Positions 32,228 to 43,390 of a stretch of DNA of 64,000 nt are shown one piece after another (within the stretch, counting starts at the first letter, position 1; each line of letters begins with the position of its first letter). The notes under the pieces were generated by a model, which ran no database searches, was not told the origin of the DNA, and worked only from the letters and a program-made list of their open reading frames with translations. The translations under genes and the position numbers were made by a program. Source of the DNA: Rhabditoides inermis (Eukaryota > Nematoda > Chromadorea > Rhabditida > Rhabditidae); NCBI GenBank assembly GCA_963966185.1, contig CAWZYM010000391.1, positions 327,183 through 391,182 on the forward strand, in the 5' to 3' direction.

Positions 32228-35200
32228 CTACTCGACGAAAGTGAACTTCATAGTGGGCAGCTGTCCGGTGGTGGCGGATCGGTGGCGCGTCTCCTTGTCG
32301 CCGTTGTCCGTGATGAGAGCGGGCATGTTGATGGTCTCCCCTCGCAGCGAGTGCGAGTGCCGGCGCGGAAACGGCGGCTCGAACGTTTGGAACGAGTCGT
32401 GCAGCTCGTCCAGCTCCGGGCTCGTCAGCCCCACCGGGTCCCCGTAGCCCTCCGGTCGACTCGCGCCGATCGGCCGACCAGCCAGCACATCCGACAGGTC
32501 GTACGCGAGCTGAACCATGTTGATGTGGATGTGGATACTACTCGTCGCACATCACATACCAGCATGAACTGAGAGTCTGGCAGGGCGGCCTCTTCCTCTA
32601 TTATTCGCACGGCGGACTGCTCGGACGCAGACTCGAAGAAGCGCACTGTGTAGCTGGTGAGACAGCCGGCCAACTCGTTCGCCGCAGGGTTGAAGTTGGT
32701 CGGCGGCTTGGCACCTGTGAAGAAGTAAATGAGAAAAAAGTAAAAGAGGATAGACTTACCGGTCATGTTGAGTCTGGGGAAGACGTAGCAGGTGACGAGC
32801 TGTCCTCTCTCGCCCCGCCGGTCCTCCTCCCACTCGGATCCGTCGATGCGCATCGGCTGGGCACTGAAAAAGAGAAGAGTATGAGAGAATGCAACGAGAG
32901 ACATAGCCGAAAAGCGACCAACCGAGTGAAGAACACGTTGTGTGCCTGCTCGCGCTTGGTGAGGAACTCGACGGTGGTGGTGATGTGACTAGAAGAGAAA
33001 CCATTATTCCAACCCCTCTGTCATCTCCCCCCCCCCTCTCTAGAGTAGGCAAATGAGTTGCACTCTTTTCACGAATCACGAGAGACATTGGGGCATGGTT
33101 AGAGTTCACTATCCTGTATATCCTGTAGAACTGTTGGAGAACATAATGTTTAAACGGAATATAGCACACTCACTCTATGAACGTGTTGTACCCCTCCTTT
33201 CCGTGCTGCAGTTGGAATGCGAACGTGCCGAGCATCCACTCGGGAGGCCGAATCGTGAACGCGCACGGAATGTCGGACAGAGGGTCGAAGCGCTCAACAC
33301 GAAACATGGTCACTGTTATCCCTTCCCTCTACTCACCCTGTTGATGAGGTCGGAGTCGTATGGCCAGTAGAGTCCGTGCATGTGTAGATGGTTGACGGAC
33401 GCCTGTCCGAGCAGGCTGTTGAAGAGGATGTGGAACGTCTCGTCCTCCACCAGAAGCATACAGTCCACTGCCAGGCGGACGGCCGTCCGAGTCAACACCT
33501 GCACAACACACTCCCTATTGCTTCCTTCATCCACTCTTCTCCCATACCTGTGGACTGCACTTGTTGACTGCGGGCACAATGAGCGAGTGTCCTCTCTCTA
33601 GTGGCGACGCGTTCACAGCTATGAGGTGTCTGTCTAGCGGATCATCCGAGATAGGGCAGTCCTCGCATCGCAGATACGTCAACACCTCGTTCTCGTGCAA
33701 CTTGGTGAAGTTCCATCGCAGTGGGTTGAACGGCTCGCTTCAATTAACAGGCTCGATTGAGAAAATAGTGGATACCACGTACCGAATGTGCTTGAATCGC
33801 ATGGGTTTGCGTCGCAGCTCGCCTCTCTCGACGTTGAGCTAAAAAAAAGCACTGGGCATGTAACACTGCAGAGACAGTGTAAGAAGTCCCGTCTACATAC
33901 CTGTATGCTCATGTTGAATCGTCCGTCGAGGAACTTGTAGAGACAGTTGAGGGAGTAGTTTATTGCACCCCCCTCACGAGCATCCTCCCACCGAACGCGC
34001 ATCACTTCTTGCAACTGAAAAATCACTTGATATAAAATCATGTGCTGTATTTAGCATTTCCTTGCGTGCCCTGATTAAATTTTTAAAAACGTGTAATCAC
34101 TAGCATCCGGGATAAGCGACTAGACGGCAGAATGAAAAGGGATTGCACGCAGATTTGGGATTAACGCTTGGCATACACTGTGGTAGCAATCCCCCTTTGA
34201 GGTGAGCAGCGGGGAAGATGTCTCCTTGCGGGTAAGAGATTAGATATTTATAACTTTTCTGCTACACGTCTTCTCATTCTGCTTGTTCGCGATCGCACTT
34301 GAATGAAGTGGCTAGGTGGTTCGTAAATAGCAGGAAGGCAGTCTATATTTGGAATGTTGCCTGACACGCGACATCCAAACTCGCCTCTCCCCACACACAT
34401 ACGCTACTCATTCACATTCCATGCAACTCTCGCAAGGACATGGGGACAGACTGACGCAAGCACAGCCCAAGTAAATCCCATTTCAAATGAGGATCCGTGT
34501 TTAGAGTGAGTGGTTCTGTGTGGTTTCATTTACAGAGTTTCCACCCCCCCCCCACTCTCTTTCTCGGGCATAAAATTACTCACTCTCGCCGATAAAAGTG
34601 TAATGCAATGTCCGAAGGGGATTTCCAGAAGATTCGCTTCCAAAGGGAGGTGCGAGAGAGAAAGATGGAGGGAGAGGTGGATGAGGAGAGCATATTCCCA
34701 TGTGGGAAATGAGGTACACGAGCGTCGAGCGAACGACATTGCAGAATTGCAGTAGAGAACAATGGTAGAGATTGGAACAACATGGAGTAGCCACTCACAT
34801 TCTGCCGCTTGTCGTCCGCATCTCCATTGCAGTCTCCGTTCACTCTCTCCCCCCTCTCTCCCTTCGCTTCTCGAAGGTCATACACGAAATCATCCGTCCT
34901 GTAGACGAACGTGGGTACTGTCGACTGTGCCGATTGGAAATCGGGGGGCAGCTGAAAACGAGTATTACAATAATAGACTTTTCTTATAATTGAATACGAA
35001 TCCTATTTCTCCATGCGATTGCACAACCCTCACAACAATCACAGGACGTTAGTGCAAATGCGTTCCAGTCTAAAAAAATATTCCCATCAACTAGGCGCTT
35101 GATAACAGGAAATTTGCCGTAATGTTCATATCCAGTGTCACATTTGAAATCGACTCTATTTCTACGAAAGAGATTAGCGATTGTATCTTCTGGAAGTCGC

Positions 35201-36147
35201 CTTTTTTCTCTCCGTTTGACGAATTGTTTTGGAGAACGACTGGGGTAATCCAAGTAGGCAAAGGACTCAAATTCGCGGCCGAACACAAACACTTCTAACA
35301 ACTGCTAACGAACGCTGCTATTCTCAGATTCCCCACGACGTCCGATCCTCCCTAATCTCCACGCTTTTTGTATTTCCTCTCTCGTTTTTCAACAAGTTGT
35401 TGATAGGCTATCGCATTACGCGATTCGTAGTGTGAGCCTAATTGCTGCCGTGGCTGGCGAGGCGGGAAGAGCGCCTTCTCCCCTCTGCTCCTCCTTCCTT
35501 GCCCTGCTCCTTCTCCACTCCTCCATTGACACGACTGTGACTAGTCAAAAGGGCGAAAACAACAGGGAGAGAAGAGAGTGCGGAGGGAGAGTGGCATGGC
35601 GAGAGGGTGAGGTGACGAGGGGAGGATAGCATTACAACGAGAGGGACAAGTGAGAACGAGCCATCTTTTCACACCGCGCTCGCCCAGACTGACCTCCACA
35701 TATATCATGTGATAAGAAGAGGGGAGTGCAATTCACAAGCGCAGTTCATCCCATCCATGTGACAAAGGCGCGCGCATGTGGCGAAAGCTGCGTCAACATA
35801 TCTACTGCAGCACGTGGCTATCATTGACCGTTTTCGCGCTTGGCTACTACAACTTTCACATTCTAATTGCGGCAGTCATATGTATGCGAATAACACACTC
35901 GCCAAATCCTCGGGCCGAGCATAAGAAAGCACTAAGCACTATGAGGACGACGCGCCGGATGTGATAAACAAGCGGTTTGTCAATTTATTAATACACTGTG
36001 ATCGATGAAAATATAAGAAAACAAGTAAACAAATAGAAAGGCGTAAAGGGTGCGTACCTGTACGGAGGAGTGTGATCGCTGGGTGCGCGGTGAGGCGCCC
36101 AGCATGACTATGCGACGGGCAGCCGCCGAGCGAGGGGGCGGGGCCAT
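32228..36147 (-). CDS. GDPGP1: GDP-D-glucose phosphorylase (GDPGP1 / C. elegans MCP-1 type), 11 exons, 496 aa
   Basis: Cleaves GDP-glucose with phosphate to GDP and glucose-1-phosphate; thought to clear wrongly made GDP-glucose. Exons (minus): 36147-36058, 34951-34799, 34014-33901, 33838-33783, 33737-33548, 33498-33337, 33292-33174, 32988-32923, 32863-32760, 32714-32560, 32509-32228; total 1491 nt, in frame. Landmarks: YSLNCLYKFLDGRFNMSIQ, FNPLRWNFTK, LERGHSLIVPAVNKCSPQ and the HIT-type active site SVNHLHMHGLYWPYDSDL (HxHxH). The first exon (MAPPPRSAAARR) is joined by phase only and is less certain. The first intron is over 1.1 kb, unusually long here, and contains another open exon on the same strand. 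Confidence 0.9.
34984..35301 (-). CDS. Unexplained open exon inside GDPGP1 intron 1 (about 105 codons)
   Basis: Follows a GTTAGCAG acceptor on the minus strand and stays open to a TAA at 34984. The composition is not random: VFVFGREFESFAYLDYPSRS, a dibasic cluster KRREKRR, then a cysteine-bearing domain with FKCDTGYEHYGKF and a C-terminal SCDCCEGC. A pro-region, a furin-like site and a cysteine-rich mature domain would suit a secreted ligand, but no ATG-bearing upstream exon or signal peptide was found. It could be an alternative exon, a nested gene or an old fragment. Codon use looks like that of the neighbouring genes. Confidence 0.4.
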   Translation of the reverse strand: MLEVFVFGREFESFAYLDYPSRSPKQFVKRREKRRLPEDTIANLFRRNRVDFKCDTGYEHYGKFPVIKRLVDGNIFLDWNAFALTSCDCCEGCAIAWRNRIRIQL

Positions 36148-36693
36148 CTCTCCACACACACCACAGCAAAGCAAGGCAAGGAAAGCAGAGCCCGAGACCG
36201 CAGACGGCTATAAGCAGTGTGTTGACGACCACCAGCCACACTCTCAACACTCAGCGTCAAAGGCATATTGACGGGAAACTATTACGGATAGAGACATAGG
36301 GGCGAGTGATGTGGCGGCAGACGAGATGAGGTCAGGGAGACATGGATAGAGAGGAAGAGAAATAGGAAAGAGTGAGATGTAAGCGAGAGAGATCCGGAAT
36401 GGAAGGGAGATTCGTGAAAGCTATTATGTGGTATGGGAACACGATGTCTGAGAGATCTATGAAGCATTGGAGAAAATGCAGGATTGCCGATACGTCCAGT
36501 ACGAAGTGTCAGTCAGCAGACATGGTAGCATGTTGCATGTATCCGCTATGAAAGGGATGAATGAGGACCGGGCGGGCATAAAATGGAAGGAACTGGAGAA
36601 CGCATCCGAGATCGAATTACTCTCAAAGACGAAAGTGTCAGCAGAGGGCGGGAAGAGGATGAAGGAGGAGAGAGAGAGAGCGAGAGAGAGAGC

Positions 36694-36725
<32 letters not shown>

Positions 36726-37971
36726 AGGGGGGGACAAGAAGGGAGGAAAATGGACAAATTGAATTGAGAAGGGCCAGGTGGTAAATGCTAACTGCTCGCG
36801 CATATGTTTCAGAGGTTCCTGCATTAAAACATATTGCCTGAAACTGTGGATGTAATACACTTTTCAGGGCTTGCAATATTGTGAAACGGGAGGAGGAGGG
36901 AAGGAGAGGAGGTGTAGAAAGGAGCAGCACCCCCTCGGAATACGTGATTCGTTTGCATAAGATATGAATTGGAATGGAAAACGGCTGACGATCAATATGA
37001 AATAGGGGGAATCGCATGAAGGTAATTGGACAGACTGACATGATGTTCTAAAACATTATGGTGGCACGGGTATATAAGTTGGTAGGTTCATAGAATCTAT
37101 GGCATAGATGGAATGTGCGAGTGGCGAGACCGCTGCGGGCCCGAATTTAATTCCATTCAATCCCACGTGCGCATTGAAAATACACGACTTGGGAGATCGA
37201 AATATTCGATAACGCATGAAAGGCGATTAGTGGAGAGATACTGACCAGTGTGCACATAGATTTTTGAATTGATAAATTAGGGAGGTATTTGGGGAACAAT
37301 AGTAGATATCTAAGGGCCATTCCGGACAAAAACCACCCCCCCCCCTCATTTTTTTATTGTTTTTTTTTTCGGATAGCCTAAGCATCTGTGTCAATGAAAT
37401 AGTGTGTCATAAAGTAAGAACATACGTTTAAAAAATGTTATCTCGAAAACGTATCTAAAACTATCATTTCACTCTTCACAGCTGGCTTCCTAGACGAGAT
37501 ATCAACATTCTGTAAAAACAGTAGAGCTCAAAAAGTAGTAACTTATCACATTTTGATACCTTCACGCATATTATAACGCATACTTGGGTTATTGCAATAA
37601 AATTAGGAGGGTAGTTTTTGTCCGGAGTGGTCCGTTGTCAACGGTGGTTTCTTTTTTCAACTCTTAAATTATCGTCTCGGCTACCAGATGCCACCTTCAT
37701 CCCTTCCTCCCATCTCGTAGTTTGTACCCTGTTATTGTCCCATGTGCACTCACTGCCTGCCACACTGACCACGCCCCTTCTCTCTCACTATCGATTCGCG
37801 TGTTGTTGCGAGCTCTCACTGGTCAGCTGATCGCGCAAGTATTCATCTTCATCCCTTACTCCCGAGAGGTGCATGATCATCTCGCAGCGCAATTTGAGCA
37901 AGCTATTCTTTGCTGTTCTCTTCAACAACCTTCTATCAGTGTTCGGAGGAGGAGGAGTAGGAGGAGGAGAG
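36148..37971. other. Divergent intergenic region between GDPGP1 and pcm-1
   Basis: No gene supported. Contains a (GA)n tract (36666-36725) and a MITE-like element (37314-37633). Both flanking promoters should lie here. Confidence 0.5.
37314..37633. mobile_element. MITE-like element with about 28-bp terminal inverted repeats
   Basis: The left end GGGCCATTCCGGACAAAAAC matches the inverted right end GGACCACTCCGGACAAAAAC at 37633 going left. Homology continues for about eight more bases (CACCCCCC / TACCCTCC), with about four mismatches over 28 bp. The 320-bp interior is AT-rich without a reading frame. No clear target duplication was seen, so the superfamily is open. Confidence 0.75.
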
Positions 37972-39854
37972 ATGGCGTGGAGATGCAGTGGCAACACCAA
38001 CAGAGAACTCGTCGACAACATGAAGAGTAAGTGACAGCAAACAAGGACAGATAAATAATTGATATGGACACGAATTGCAGTAGAATGTTGGGTATAATTG
38101 AATGGCAGAAGCGCCGGCGAATAGGGAGGGACAGCGGTTATATGGACGATCTATATTTAGAGCGGGAAATAGAAGAGGAGAGAGAGGAAGACACGATCAT
38201 ACATCATGCGAATGGAGATTGCATTGCTATGCGCGAATTATTGTTCTTGCTTCTATCACGTTCGCACGAAGGCGGCGGCGTTTGTTTAGCAGCAGTCTTA
38301 TCGTAAAAACGGCGAGAAACTGAGTGAGTAAACCAGAAAACATGGAGACGAAAAAAGAGAGTGATGATGTTGCATCAGATACAATGGAAGGAGGGGACTG
38401 GGTGGAAAGCGAAGGAGGGTACATAGAGATGGAACGGCGAGTTAAACCCACGCCATCAATCACTATGTGACATGCGGTCGAGACGACAACTCTCACATAG
38501 CCAAGAGAATAAACGTGTCCACTACTTGTTTTCTCACAAACGCAAAGTCAGACATTCTGCATTTTGCGTCTGTAAGATCTGTAGAAATCTAAAAAATAAG
38601 GGGAAAGAGATAGACGAAGAGAAAGAAAGGAAAAAAAATAGAGATATGGCCTCTTTCAGGGGCAGGTCTCGTCCGTTCGGAGCGAGTAGCAAGTGCTATG
38701 ATGCTAGTCGACAGAGGTGACTTCGCTAGCAGAGATCCCTACCACGACTCGCCACAGCCCATTGGATACAATGCTACCATATCCGCACCCCATATGGTAG
38801 GGAGAAGTAACCGTGGTCGAGAGATAATGATGTATTTGAGCACGCATCGGCGCTGGAGGGTCTGGAGGGTCATCTAAAGGAGGGCGCGGCAGTGCTCGAT
38901 GTGGGAAGCGGCAGCGGATACCTCACTGTCTGCATGGCACATCTGGTACGTTCCATACTTATTGTCGAGCTATCAAACAATGACATCAGAAGGGTAATGC
39001 CGTTGGAAATGAATGCGGGAGTATGCTGTTTGATGGAATGCGCGGAGGAGGGGTGAAGGAAACGATAATAGGGGCAAGAGATTCGTTAACAGGGCATACA
39101 GTGTGGGAAGTTGGAATATTCGGGAGGGAGGCGAGCATGGGGATTAGAGGGCATCCTCCCGCATGCAGAAAGCGAGTAGACATACGCGAGGGGTAGAATG
39201 GAAGCGCACCCGATCAATAGGCCACAAGACGCGCTGAGAGAATCAACCACGCACGCGCGAGGGACAAGCAAACTGGATGAGAAGACACTGATTGGGGCAG
39301 TGCACTAGAGAACGCGGGCCTCATTTGCCAGCATACAATGGGAGAGTTTAGGTCGGCCACAGCGGGCAAGTGATTGGAATAGAGCACATCAAGGAACTGA
39401 ACAAGCTGGCGATCGCCAATGTCAGCAAGCACCACAAACATCTACTGGATGAGGAGAGGTGGGAAGGAAGGGTGAGGGGTATGAACAATGAGCTGTTGCA
39501 GGATAGTGTTGGTGGAGGGAGATGGCAGGGCGGGGGTGCCTCGAGAGGGAGGATACCAGGCAATCCACGTGGGAGCAGCCGCGCCATCCCTCCCACAACC
39601 GGTAGGCCAGTGAACAGTGTGACGACTCCTCCGTAGCTGGTCGACCAGCTCGCTCCTGGAGGACGCATGCTCATCCCAGTCGGAGCTGAACACGGCAGCC
39701 AGGTCTTCCTCCAGGTCGACAAAGCAATCGATGGATCGGTGAGCGATGCACAGGCTTATCCGCCTAAAACTCTGTTTAGGTACGGGAGAAGGTTGTGGAA
39801 CACGTCATCTACGTCCCGCTAACCAGCAAGGAGCATCAGTTGAATCGACGATGA
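37972..39854 (+). CDS. pcm-1: Protein-L-isoaspartate O-methyltransferase, 7 exons, 224 aa
   Basis: Repairs age-damaged L-isoaspartyl residues using S-adenosylmethionine. Exons: 37972-38026, 38666-38796, 38841-38945, 39352-39458, 39502-39601, 39637-39738, 39780-39854; total 675 nt, in frame. The start MAWRCSGNTNRELVDNMK is the family N terminus. Then VDRGDF, IGYNATISAPHM, the AdoMet-binding motif I VLDVGSGSGYLT, VIGIEHIKEL, VEGDGR, DQLAPGGRMLIPVG and the C-terminal EHVIYVPLTSKEHQLNRR. Length equals that of animal PCMT. One intron (39602-39636) is only 35 bp. AATAAA lies at about 39894. Confidence 0.95.
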
Positions 39855-41079
39855 AGTTCTGACAGAAGAAAACACTTTTTCACGACAGGAACGTAATAAA
39901 TGTATAATTACGATGGAGCTTACGATGGAGAGCCTCAGGTTCAGTGTTTGTGGTGGAAAAAACTAAGAGACGGGATGGGACACAAAGTCCATCTAGAGTT
40001 TGTTTTCTCCACTCGATGGCAGAATATATTTAAATTTTTTACTTACTCCGAAAAACCAGGCCTCGGTACTCGTACTACCTTAGACCTCACATGGTTGTCT
40101 GCTCTTCGCCACCGAAACACGAGTCTCGGGTAGATCCGCATCGATGGACTACACGCTTGAAAACAGAGTGAAGAACGAAATTATCACGAGCTGGAGGATT
40201 GGTTGTAGTAAATGAGATGTGCTAGGGTAAACACATATGGATCAGATGCATCATGAGAAAGGATATGATGATAGACGCCGTCACTAAATTATTATACATG
40301 CAATGTCAAATGTACACGAAACCATAAACCCTTTGGATAGATTTTATCCAAACCTATTAGAGACAGTTCGATATGAGCTAAGGAATGTATCATGAGCAGT
40401 TTACGCGATTGAACAAATCGGGTCGTTCAAGTTTTTAAAGAATAAAGTAACTACATGCTTCAATAGCATTTCTAACATTTTTAAATAATATTTTAATGAG
40501 AAGTTGATTTAAAAAAATAAGAAATAAAGTTGTGATTTTGAAATAAATATTGCTCGCGCGCAAACAAAGCTCGATGACGCGATGCGTTCTTGTGCGCAAA
40601 GAGAAAGAAACGCGCATCGATTCTGTGGTTAAATTTCAATCAATAACCAGCTGATTTGTTTGTTTGTTTGTTTGTTTTATTATATTTGTTTCATTCTAGA
40701 CTACTATGTTCAGCAATTATAATATTCTTATCATTTTTCTTTATTAATAATATGGGTGAAACATTGCCGAAACAGTGGTCAGTTTGAGAGAGGAACAGCC
40801 AGGTCAATGCACTCTAATCCGTTTATTACACTCTGCGCGCAAGTGTGTCTGACGCGAGGAGTGAAACACTCCACACTACTTCTTCAAACATATTGAAACG
40901 TCTTTGGTGTTCCTCCTTATGATCTTGGTTTGTGTGAAACTTTCCCACGGTCACCTCGCCTTGTTATCCAAATCGCTCAATCTATCCCGTTTTTTTCGCG
41001 CGTTTTGTTGTTTTATATATATTATAATTGTAATCATATATTAGTACATGTGACGTTTTCCAGGGTGTAGTGTGGTAGT
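39855..41079. other. Intergenic, AT-rich; (TTTG)n near 40657
   Basis: Separates pcm-1 from the first DCAF7 paralogue. No exon seen. A CAGGGTG following GTTTTC at 41055-41066 may be the trans-splice acceptor for the next gene. Confidence 0.5.
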
Positions 41080-42571
41080 ATGGCAGTAGCCGTTGTGAAC
41101 GGTGTGCCGCGGGGAGGCGACCAACCCGCCGCTCCTACTCCACAAAAGTGGGTCGGGGATATGCTTAATTTTTTTTAACATTCCCATCGTTTGAATAATA
41201 TTTGTTATTAACAAATCTTTAGGGAGAACCGTCGTTGCGAGATATACCGATACACGTCTTCGAAGCCTTTGTTCTCTGCGGCCTGGTCGCACAAGAAGGA
41301 TAACAAATTCCGACTCGCTGTTGGAAGCATCGTCGAGAGAGAACAGGGCAACAGAGTGGGTAGTCACATATTTGCCAATATATTTTGTGTCTGTTGTAGG
41401 TGTCGATCATCCAGCTTGACGAGGAAAAAGGCGAGTTGCTGGAGAAGGGCAACTTCAACCACGAGTTCGCTGCCAACTGCATCGCCTTCATACCTGACAT
41501 GGTGAGAACTAATGAATTCTCGTGGCATTGTTGTTGTTTTCCAGAACAGCACATATCCGGACCTTCTGGCGACATCGGCCGATTTTCTTCGAATTTGGAA
41601 GATCAGCCCGGAGACCGTCGTCAGTGAGGAGTGCACACTCAGCAATGTGAGTGGTGGAGTGGCCATTCGATTAATTGATCTTGATATGTATGTGGTTGCA
41701 GAACAAGTCATCGCACTACTCCGCCCCGCTCACCAACTTTGACTGGAACGACACGGATCCGAGTCTGATAGGAACGAGCAGTATAGACACGACCTGTACC
41801 ATCTGGCAGATTGAGGTGAGTCGTTCAAGAAATAATTAATATTTTGTTACGCATACGTAGTGTTTAGACTGGTCAGGCGATAGCGCAGACGCGTGCGTCG
41901 GGGAGTGTGAAGACGCAGCTCATCGCACACGACAAACCGGTGGGTGGAGAAGGGGCACTGTTATATTTTGCATGTGTATGTTAAGGTGCACGATATTGCG
42001 TTCAGCAAGATCAACAACGGCAAGGACCACTTCGCAACTGTTGGTGAGTGGCAGGGGTATGAATTACATTACTTTTTCTTCTATTTGAGGTGCTGACGGT
42101 TCGGCGCGTATGTTCGATTTGCGTCACTTGGAACATTCCACCATTGTCTACGAGGATCCCAACAAGACACCACTCATGCGGTGAGTATTGCTTATTCTTT
42201 ATATTGGTGACATTCATGAAAAAAATCAGGCTTGCGTGGAACAAGGTCGACCCGCACTATCTCGCCACATTCGCCCAGGACAGCAACGAGGTGAGGCGAG
42301 ACGAGAGTGGACGAGGGTTACTCGCTGAATTGAAGGTGATCATCATCGACATCCGTTTCCCGTGCTCCCCGATGGCTTGCCTCAAGAACCACAGCCAGTC
42401 AGTGAACGGGATCGCGTGGGCGCCGCAGAGCGCACACCACATATGCACTGCCGGAGATGACAACCAGGCGCTCATCTGGGACGTGCAGTCCATGACTCGA
42501 TCGTCCTCGGTCGAAGATCCCATACTGGCTTACAACGCTGCTGGAGAGGTGAGTGGATAGATAGATAGATA

Positions 42572-42606
<35 letters not shown>

Positions 42607-42721
42607 GGGATGATGTGTCGATATATGTGTGTTGCAGGTGAACCAGGTGCACTGGGGCGCGGCGCACACCAATTGGATTAGTATATGCTTTAACAAGTCA
42701 CTCGAGATTCTCAGGGTTTGA
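41080..42721 (+). CDS. DCAF7: DCAF7/WDR68 (SWAN) WD-repeat protein, divergent paralogue, 365 aa
   Basis: WD40 beta-propeller scaffold; relatives bind DYRK/HIPK kinases and CUL4-DDB1, and C. elegans SWAN-1 binds Rac/WASP-pathway proteins. Exons: 41080-41147, 41223-41355, 41400-41501, 41545-41646, 41702-41815, 41868-41939, 41986-42043, 42090-42180, 42230-42290, 42336-42548, 42638-42721; total 1098 nt, in frame. Family landmarks: [76 protein letters not shown] and the ending LEILRV. Compared with its downstream copy, several otherwise constant positions differ (TSADFLRIW rather than TSGDYLRIW), so it evolves faster. Confidence 0.95.
42549..42603. repeat. (GATA)n/(GATT)n tract in last DCAF7 paralogue intron
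   Basis: Tetranucleotide run, first GATA then GATT units, within the final intron of the upstream DCAF7 gene. Confidence 0.85.
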
Positions 42722-43390
42722 TGTGGCAAATGGAGAGGGGTGCATGAGTGAGTTCCTTTGATCTGTTTGTGCTTAGCTACTTGGCTACTTCCATGTTCAT
42801 GAATTAGATACTTCCATGTACACTATTTCTAATACTATTCCATGTACTCATATGACAACGTCGTATGTATTTTGTATTTGTACCGTTTTAGATACCAAAT
42901 ATCTCACATTGATTTACAATTTCCATACAATTTTTATTTCATACCATTTGTATTCCTTGTTATACTTTTGTTAATTTGTGATCGTGCAGTTTGTGATTGT
43001 CAAATATAAATATTTTCACATTTATGGTTTCTGCATTGACTTTGTTATAGCTTTGGTTCTTCGGACCATGGATCGAAAGGTCTTACCTGTAAGCTGTACT
43101 ACTGTACTTTATATGCTGTGCTATATATTTAATGATTCCTGCAGGGTTATGATGGAGCACTAAGCTATCACCATCTCGGGTCAACAGCGAACTTTTGGAT
43201 ACTTCTATTAACAGTGAGTTCTTTTACTTTTCATCTCCTCTTACAACTGTGATATTCAGTGATTGGCGGTAGTGCGAACGCAGCGGTCGGCTCCACTCAC
43301 CATCTACCACAGGTACGTTGTGAATGAGTCGTGAATATAAAATCACAATGTTTGCCGTTTCAGCAGTCGTCTTTCGAGGGCGGCGCAAGC

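Noticed and set aside
36457..37041. 194-codon minus-strand frame
   Set aside because: Built around a (GA)n tract giving Ser/Leu repeats; flanks show no domain or splice consistency.
43072..43208. Short plus-strand exons (MDRKVLP, then GYDGALSYHHLG) before the second DCAF7 gene
   Set aside because: They can be spliced to each other, but the join to the next open exon (43261) is out of phase, so they were left out of the gene model.
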